A stretch of 64,000 nt of DNA from Ampelomyces quisqualis (Eukaryota > Ascomycota > Dothideomycetes > Pleosporales > Phaeosphaeriaceae): the NCBI GenBank assembly GCA_018398575.1, contig JAGTXZ010000021.1:1984001-2048000 (forward strand). Direction: 5' to 3'. Each line of letters begins with the position of its first letter. Position 1 is the first letter of the stretch. Positions 56,351 to 64,000 of the stretch are shown here, piece by piece. A program made the translations under genes and the position numbers. A model generated the notes under the pieces. It did not search any database. It was given only the letters and a program-made list of their open reading frames with translations, and had not been told where the DNA came from.

Positions 56351-58230
56351 TTTAAAGGTTTTATTATTGTAATTACTAGAACTCTTTTCTTTACCTTCTA
56401 TTCTATAGGTAGGCTTTCTACAATACAGCTATTTATTACTACTATTACAGGTACTAAGTTGCGTAACTTTTCTTATACGTTACTTTTACTTCTTCTACTA
56501 TTTTGTTTATAGACTGTAATAGCTTTACTTTTTCTTACCTTTACTTTCTCTCTTACTTTACTACTACTCTTACTTTTACTTTAGGATTAGCTAATTAGGT
56601 AGTTTATGCGCTACTAGTGCTAGGTATATATATTAGCCTCTCTTTCTAGCCTACTCTATTACTCCTCTACTCTCTTTTTTTAGTAAGTAATCTTAGCTTT
56701 TATAGCCTGTATTTTAGGCTGCTTTTCTCTTGTTTTAGGCTGCTATCTATGCTCTTTTGCAGCCTGTAATAATTGAATACTAACTGTTTTGCTAGCAGTA
56801 GGCCCTTGTAGTTAACCTGCTCTGTAAATCTATCTAGCAACTTCTGTACAGATTGTTTCTAGTCTGTTTAGGTTATTATAGCTTAGTTAACATCTCCTTA
56901 AGTTCCTGTAGTTCTGCCTGCGCTAGTTCTAGCCTGTAACAAGAGTAAGAAGCAGCTGCCTAGTCTTTAAGTTCTGCATAAAGAAGATATTAATAAGGAG
57001 AAGTCTTTAGCGTTAGAATTTAATTTAGACAGTCTGTAAGAGTAGGATCCTACTCTTACAAAAGTAGAAAAGCTTCTACAAAGTCTTATAGACTAGATTG
57101 TCTACAAGAAGTCTAATTTAAAGCTGTTTAAGTTTAGCCAGAATATGCTAGACTAGATCTAGGCTTTGCAGTCTAGAGACTTGCCCTACAAAGCCTTTGC
57201 AGCTTATAACAACGCTAATAAGAACTGTAAGAGCTACCTAGCTAAGAAAACTAATAAGAATTAGGTCTTTGCAGCTGCTTTTACTTCTAAGTAGATTAAG
57301 GCTCTAAAGTATTTGCAGCGCTAGCGTTTTCTAGAAATCTACCTAAGCTGTAATATTAATGTAGACTATAAATATTCTATATGTATTTTTCTAGTCTATA
57401 AAGCTTACAATCTGTAGCCTGCCCTATAAATATTAAAGCTTACCTCTTGCAGATTATAAGTAAAGTGTAGGATAATACTTACAACAGTTATAGAGCTAGC
57501 TACAGTCTGTTTACAGAGTGTGTTGCACTTAAGAACTTCTGTAAAGACACTTGCGTAAACTGCTATTATAGATCTTCTAGAACTTGCTGTTCTCTTTGCT
57601 ATAAGTTCTGTTCTATCTGTTTTTATATTTTCTAACAGTTTACAGCCTAGAACTAGTCTAACAGGCCCTTTAGTAAGCACAGCAGTCTGTTTAAGTCTTT
57701 TAGCTTGTCTAAGCGCACCTACAAAGACTATGCAGCTATTAAATCTAAGTTTAAGTCTTCTAATACAGGTGTTGCAGGCTGTCTAAAGCGTCTAAAGCAT
57801 TTCAAGTAGGGCCGCAAAGACTGTAAGAGCAATAACAAGACTAGTATTTACCTCTATAACTTCTATCTTACAGCCTGTAATAATCTTTTACAGATATTCT
57901 ATTTGCTCTCTATAAGATTAACAAGAGCGTTATAACTCTTTAGAATAATCTTAACAAGCTTGCGGACTTTGTTAAGGCTATAGATTAGGTTACAGGCTTT
58001 ACAGATAGATAAATAACATAGAAAAGGACTTTACAGTCTATAATAATAATTTACAATTTATAGTAATACCTAGTTAAGCTCTTTACAAGCTGCAGAACCT
58101 TTTGGTTCTGCTAAATATAAATGCAAAGTGCTTATTACAAATAATACAGGCTATAAAACACTTTTGCCTAGGTAATTTTCCTTGCTTACTAATTAACAAT
58201 TAGACTTTTTACCCTTAGCCAATTACCTAG

Positions 58231-59200
58231 CATAAGATACCTAGTAGTAGAATATCTTATTATAAACCTATATATAACCTTAATAGAATATAGCCTAATA
58301 CTTAGTATATATATAGACCTAGTTTAGAAAGTATACTTATATATATACTAGCTAGCTATATATATATTACCTAAATTATAAGTAAGTACTTTAATACTTA
58401 ACTAATTACTATATTAGTATATAATACCTCTTTAACTACCTTAAGTTATAAGAGTATAAGAGTATTACTAGGTCTATTTACTTAAAGCTACTATAGTAGA
58501 GTATTTTATTTCTTTAAGGCCTATTAGATTTAATAAAGAATTAAATATATTATTATTGTAATAATATACATAGATATAGCTATTAGAGTTAAAGAAGATA
58601 CGTATTAGAGGTATATAGAAGTGCGTGTTATATCAGAGATTTTAGATTAGCTATATACCTATAGGTCTTATAGAAAAGAATAAGAAAAACTTATCTTCTA
58701 TCTAATATAATAGGCTTATATTTATAGTTTATATAGTAACTAAGTTAGAGTGTTATTAGAGTACTTTTGGTACTATTCTTACTAGCTCTTTTATAATATA
58801 TTACTAAGCCTAATAAGGTATTAAATATAATATATATTTGTTATATTACCTTTCTTCTTAAAATTAATAGTCTCTATTAATTAGATCTATATAAGTGTTA
58901 TAGGCTAGCCTATAAAGATAGAATAATAAGGTACTAGAAAGAGTTATATTCTTTAAGCTCCTTTATTAGTTATAGAAGAAGTTTATATACCCTCTATGCG
59001 TGCTAGTCTATAAAGAGGTAGTAAGGCTAGATTAAGCTCTACCTAAGAAGGCAAAGGGCTAGGTAAAGCCTAGCCTATTATATACCTCTTTACTTATCCT
59101 TCTCTTAATATAAGAGCCTATATTATTATAATATAGCAATTACACTATAAAGCTAGGCTAGGGTTATTCTAGCGCTACTTGTTGCCTAGCTGCCTACTAT
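58231..59200. other. AT-rich spacer between Helitron B and the gypsy relic
   Basis: Nothing recognisable; an inverted pair of TAAAGAGGTA / TACCTCTTTA lies near 59015 and 59088. Confidence 0.4.
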
Positions 59201-59439
59201 GCGCGTGCGTCTATACACTTACTATAATTTTGTATTAGCGCTTAGCTAGCTCTATTCTAGTTCTTATACTACTAACACTATTCTTTTTTAGTCTTCTTCT
59301 CTACCTTTAGACTGCGCCTAGACTATACACTAACTCTACCTACTTTTCTAACAATTAACTTATTAACTACTTTTTAATATTATCTCTTACGCGCTCTAAG
59401 CGCTTTCTCTCTAACTCTATTATACTCTTAAGGCGCTGT

Positions 59440-59830
59440 TACTATATAAGTAGTTATAAAGTAACTAGTAACTTTAATAATAAGGTTATAATACTAAAGT
59501 GCGTATAGTTTAACTACTTATTATACGTTAAGAAGTGCGCAGTTTAAAGCTATATTAACTATATATAAGATAGTAGTAAGAAGTGTAGCTTCTATTATAT
59601 AGTAAAATACTATTAGAAGTTGTTTATAGGCTAGCTTTCTGCGTATCTAGCTCTTTGCGCAGTGCTTAAGGCCTATAAGCTTATTACTAATAGTAAGAAT
59701 ATAGAAGTGTATATTAAAAAGGCTAGTATACGTACCTCTATATACTTAAAGGCTGTAAGTAGTTTCTTAGCTACACTTATTCTATAACTATTTTGCTAAC
59801 TTACTATAGTTCTATAATACTAAGCTTAAC
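59440..59830 (+). pseudogene. Cys-rich relic reading on the plus strand
   Basis: Plus frame with KCV, KKCAV, DSSKKCSFYYIVKYY and SAYLALCAVLKAYKLITNSK, broken by TAG/TAA. The spacing hints at a zinc-binding protein of the sort often found next to fungal retroelements. Strand is opposite to the gypsy pol. Confidence 0.3.
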
Positions 59831-60599
59831 TTTAAGGCAGCTTACTAGCTTGCTTAGAATAGCAGCGTAACAGCCTTAGCCTTTAGCTCTACCTCTAATA
59901 CTCTATTATTATCTCTTATTATTATAACGCCTAGTTACAAGAACTAAGTAAACAACCTAGTTTCTGCTCTAAACATATTAGGCTAAGGTATACAAGAAAT
60001 AATAGCGTTATAGTATAAGATTATAGCTAACTAGAATGTATATAGTAGCTAGCCTGTCTTCTATCTATAAAATTACTAACTAGAGTTTGCGTTAGGCTCT
60101 CTTTTGCGCTACTCTTACTACTACTTTTATCTCTTTCTACTTTTAGCTACGCGCAGCGTTACCTATAGGCTTTAGTAATAACCTCTTAGGCCTAGCCTAT
60201 TACTACTATTACTACTTTGCATTCTCTAATAATAATAAGTTACTCTTTAGTAAAGACTAGTCTTAAGCTAGTGTAGTTCTATTATACTCTTAGGTTAATT
60301 TCTTAAAGTCTTTTGTAAGAGCCTAGCTGTCTTCTAGGTAGCTACTCTTTAGAGCTAAAAAATAAACCTTCTATAGCCTATACAGCTCTAAATTTTTCTG
60401 CTTACTATCTTTTAAGTAATATTACTTTATAAATACTTTGTCCTCTTATATTTAAATATGTAAAGTACTTCTATATCTAAGAAGTTCTTCTTAGAGTACT
60501 ATAATAGTGTAATCTATCTCTTTTACTTAACTAGCACTTGTCTCTTATTATAGCTACGTACGTTTTTCTCTTAGAGTATTTTTTCTACTTTCTATTTGC

Positions 60600-63400
60600 G
60601 CAGATTTTTGTTCTTGTCCTCTAGTTCTAGAGCTTGTTCTAGTCTAGAGTCTTAGAAGACTTAGCTTAGGAGTAGATCTTTAGAAGCTAGTTTAATAAGA
60701 TTAACGTGCACTATTTTATAAAGGCTTCTAGGTAAATCTAGAGTAACTATAAGTAGAGATAGAATAGTAACCATAGTGTACTTAACTTGCAGCTAGTCTA
60801 ACTTCTTACTTTTCTATATAGTTTTAACGTTTCTTATAGAAAACTATACTCTATTCCTAACTTAATATTAATATACTAGTTAGCGTACCTAATCTATAGC
60901 CTCTTGTTATTTCTACTAGGTATATAAGATTACTACTTAGGCTATTACTATCTCTTTCTATAGGTAGCGCATAAACTAGACTACCCTTCCCTTTACTATT
61001 ATAAGTAATAGCCTTAGAGTATTACTAGACTAAATTAGTAGTATATTATACTTATTAAGTAGTAAGTTTAGGCTTATACTAGTTGCAGAAGAGTTTCTAT
61101 TATTAAGCGCTAGCTAGCAAGCTACAAGGTATTAGAGCCAATTTATTTAGAAGAGATTTACTATAACTCTAAAGACTAATTAAACTTCTTAGTTTACTTA
61201 TTCTATACTACTATCTGTTTAAGAGTAATATACTATAGACAAGAGTTATTTAATGCTAACAAGTTTGCACAGAGTTTTCTAGACCTTGCCTAGCTAGTCT
61301 AAGCTGTAGTTACTAATTATACTGCTTAGAAAACTATAAAACTACTACTAGACTTTTTTAAATTACTCTGCGCAATTCTTAGCCTTTATTAAAGACATAG
61401 CTTCTAGCTATACGTACTTAGACAGCCTATTTGTAATAACTAAGAGAAATTAAGAAAAGGTTTTATAAGCTTATAGAAGGTTTACTATAAAATCTATTAA
61501 GATTTAGGCCTAGTATTAATCTGCAACTAGAATAGGCTGCAAAAGACTTTACCTTTAGAGGTAAGATACGTATACTCTATAGTAGTAGTAGTTATAGATA
61601 AATTAAGCAATATCTGCAGCTATTTTATTCTAATAATAATCTTAACGTAAGATTTAAAACATCTTGTTTTTACTTAAGTAACTAGCTAAGTTTAAGTTAT
61701 ACACTTACTAAATAACTATTATAGTACGTAGCTCTTACCTTAGTAGCTATATTATACCTTTCTACTAAAGCGTACTATACGCAAAGACGTTACAGTTACT
61801 AACTTATTAATTTGTCTTAGCTTCTAATAGAAATACTCTAGCGCTCTAGTATACTACTTATAGACAGACTCTATATATCTTATCCTAACATATAGCCTTA
61901 TCTTAAAGCTCTTACATATGCTAGTCTAAGAAGAGAAGATCTTTTAGAAAAAGCTAGTAGTTCTTCTTATAGAGCTATATAGACGTAGACTAGATAGAAA
62001 GTAGAATTATAACGCGCTCTAGCTATAGTATATAACTCTATGTATTCTGCTTACGCTAGCTTAGTGCGTCTAGATAAGTAGTAAGGCGCTTTTATAACAG
62101 ACTACTACCTAGAAAATCTCTTAGTTACGTAAAAAACCTTAGGTCCTAGAACAAAAGAACCTAGTACCTTTTGCGCCAGAGTACTGCAAAAGGTCTAGAG
62201 CTTAGAATTAAATACTGCTCTAGACTAGAACCTAAATACTACTCTAGACTAGAACTCTTAGAGTCTAGATAGCTACTATAAAATCTCTAGGACCTAGTAT
62301 TAGCTATAGGTATCAAATTCACAACCTTTATATTTAGTAACTACCCTAAGAGTTAGCCTTCTTATAGCTCTAGGTAGTACTAGAAGTAAAAGTAGAATTA
62401 AGATAGAAGTTCTAACTAATATTACTATTACTCTATAAGCAATTGCGTAGTTGTAAAGTATTTTAGATTCTTATAGTCTATAAGAATAGTAAATATTTTG
62501 TAGACACTTTAAAGCTCTAGTATCTATGCTTTAAAGTATTTAACAACTACTATAAGCTCTTTGTTATAAATAGTATAGTTATATTATACTAGTAATAAGA
62601 ATATAAAGTAATATATAATAAGGTAAAGTACGCTATTAGTATTCTATAAGAGGCACCTTCTAAGAGTACCTCTAGAGCTATTTACTTCTACTACTATAGG
62701 CTATATAAAGTTCTACTAAGTTAGGACTAGTTTAGAGCTAAAAATACACTTTAAGTAGTTAAATACATACTGCGCTTTAGTTATCTATAGAAAGGTAGTA
62801 TTCTTCTTAGTTAACGTATACAAGAAGGCTGTAACACTAGAGAAATTTAGTATAGAGTCTCTATAGAAGTTAGTAAACCTAAAGAAACTCTAGACTTCTT
62901 AAGAGAATGTTAGAGGCTCTTATTCTATAATAGCCTGTACATTAGCAAGGTTTAGCTAGACAGCCTATTCTACCTTAATAATATATTTTAAATACTTAAC
63001 TATTTTTGTTATAAAAGTATACTTCTTAAGGTCTAAGTATAGATAAGCGTCTTAGAGAAGTTAGAGAACCTGTTGTACCTTACTATAGTAGTCTTTAAGT
63101 AAACTACTAGAGTAGATAAGTACGTTATCTTAGTATACTATAGCAAAGTCCTCTAGCGTCTCTTTAAGAGCAGTATTAATATAACGCTAAAATAAGAAGA
63201 GTGCTCTAGAAACTTCTATAGAACAAATAAGCTACTTAAAGAGGCTAAAGCGTATATAGAATACTATAAAGTACTTGTCTCTTGCTATAACTCTTATTTA
63301 GTAGAAGGCTGAGTAAATATTAACCTTTATAAACTACTTTACCTAAAAGAGTGTACAAAGAGTTTCTTTAATTAATAGAAGTTGTTAGATATAAGGTAGT
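60600..63400 (-). mobile_element. Ty3/gypsy retrotransposon pol relic
   Basis: Minus-strand order is reverse transcriptase (62.8-63.37 kb), RNase H zone (about 62-62.7 kb) and integrase (61.0-61.6 kb). RT: LFKVN-like start, then RYINTALKETLEDFAIVY, stop, DNVLIYSSSL (YxDD box, second Asp now Asn) and KIVKYLKYII. Integrase: LLSIVYY, Ser-stop, TDSSIE, stop, VN, stop, EV, corresponding to YHPQTDGxxERVNQEV, then LALNNRNSSATSISLN. Stops sit at Gln codons (RIP). The 5' part (gag, protease, left part of RT) is missing at 63.40 kb, where another element begins. Left boundary not resolved; it may extend to 59.2 kb. Confidence 0.82.
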
Positions 63401-63404
63401 ATTT

Positions 63405-64000
63405 GACAGAAGGGAACAGAGTTAAAGATAGCACGTTTTATAGACCCCCTAGTCCCAAGAAGGACTAGGATAGGGAGACCTTCTGTCTTATCCCTTACAA
63501 AGAACATACTATAGACACAACAATATACAAGTTGCACCCTAAACATTTTATTATATTATTAGAACTGTTTATCTAACAATTAAGAGTCTTAGTGCCTATA
63601 CCTTTAAAGCACTACAAAGCTAAATACTTACAAAACAAAGTAATATACTACTGTTGCATAAATATAACAATAACTGTTAAAATAACAATATAACATAACT
63701 GCAATCCTATAGTAATCCTAAACAATTATACTTAATAGATTAAATAGATTGCGTAACTTGAGAACAAATGCGTTCTCTTACGCGTCTAGTACCTTTTTAA
63801 CGCAAAGCAGCTCTCTTAACCTCTTGTTAAGCTACGTGTTGTAACGCAACTAGAGATTAATAGCTATTAGCCTTTAACTGTAGCAATTAACGCATATACA
63901 GCCTAATACCAATTAGATTACTTAAACGCTACAAATATACCTCTCTTTGTTCCTACGCATGTATTAGATCTTTTAAACACTAGAAAGACGTTATATAAGG
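63405..64000. mobile_element. Start of another element (LTR-like), runs off the right edge
   Basis: Composition becomes less AT-rich at TGACAGAAGGGAACAG (63404). GACAGAAGG (63405-63413) pairs with CCTTCTGTC (63479-63487), and within it CCTAGTCC (63448-63455) pairs with GGACTAGG (63462-63469). The TG start and position truncating the gypsy RT suggest an LTR, but no second copy is in the window. Confidence 0.45.

Larger units (their letters stand above)
51271..58230 (+). mobile_element. RIP-inactivated autonomous Helitron B, about 7 kb
   Basis: Starts TCTACTTATTAACAGCC directly after element A and ends AATTACCTAG. The 3' end forms an inverted repeat: CTAGGTAATT at 58168-58177 and AATTACCTAG at 58221-58230. 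Plus-strand coding relics in Helitron order: replication initiator (about 53.5 kb), then PIF1-type helicase (55.0-56.35 kb). Further relic reading from 57.0 to 57.4 kb (AFAAYNNANKNCKSYLAKK) is unidentified. All frames are cut by TAA/TAG at ancestral Gln codons. Confidence 0.8.

Noticed and set aside
57405..57680. 91-codon minus ORF in the AT-rich block
   Set aside because: Antisense to a plus-strand Helitron relic reading; no independent support.

Overview
This window is nuclear DNA of a filamentous ascomycete (Pezizomycotina). The gene style (short GT..AG introns of about 45-70 bases with CTAAC-type branch sites), a Zn2Cys6 factor of the cutinase-transcription-factor type, PEX20 and an AT-rich block with repeat-induced point mutation (RIP) all suggest this. 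Pleosporales/Dothideomycetes is my best guess, from general appearance only.

Layout. (1) 1-7 kb: a fatty-acid-response type Zn2Cys6 regulator (runs off the left edge) and a peroxisomal acyl-CoA dehydrogenase ending in SKL. (2) 7-18 kb: gene-poor accessory segment with three copies of a 350-bp inverted-repeat element, three units of a TA-flanked MITE, a broken Helitron-type ORF (DUF6570 domain), the BCD1 snoRNP factor and a secreted pepsin-like protein that has lost both catalytic aspartates. (3) 18-25 kb: a DENN-domain protein, PEX20 and a short-chain dehydrogenase. (4) 25-28.2 kb: a small locus with two related, previously unlabelled two-exon genes, one carrying a Trp-to-stop change, plus relic ORFs. 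(5) 28.9-47.2 kb: dense housekeeping genes: RPC10 (RNA polymerase subunit), a COT1/NDR kinase, a 1022-residue coiled-coil protein, a 7-TM protein, VPS37, WDR48, a TCAB1/Swt21-like WD40 protein and the mitochondrial S-adenosylmethionine carrier. (6) 47.4-64 kb: an abrupt switch to a very AT-rich, RIP-degraded repeat block with no intact gene. It holds two head-to-tail Helitrons (one with recognisable Rep and PIF1 helicase relics), a 540-base (TAA)n tract, tandem satellites, a Ty3/gypsy relic on the minus strand, and the start of another element at the right edge.

How the genes relate. The regulator, the SKL-tagged dehydrogenase and PEX20 fit one theme, peroxisomal fatty-acid use. A CCTCGG hexamer (the published FarA/FarB core) lies upstream of the dehydrogenase, PEX20 and the SDR, but also upstream of the kinase, so the link is only suggestive. 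The other genes are ordinary neighbours without operon logic. Exon boundaries are my own reading of splice signals; where full exon sums are given they are divisible by three.
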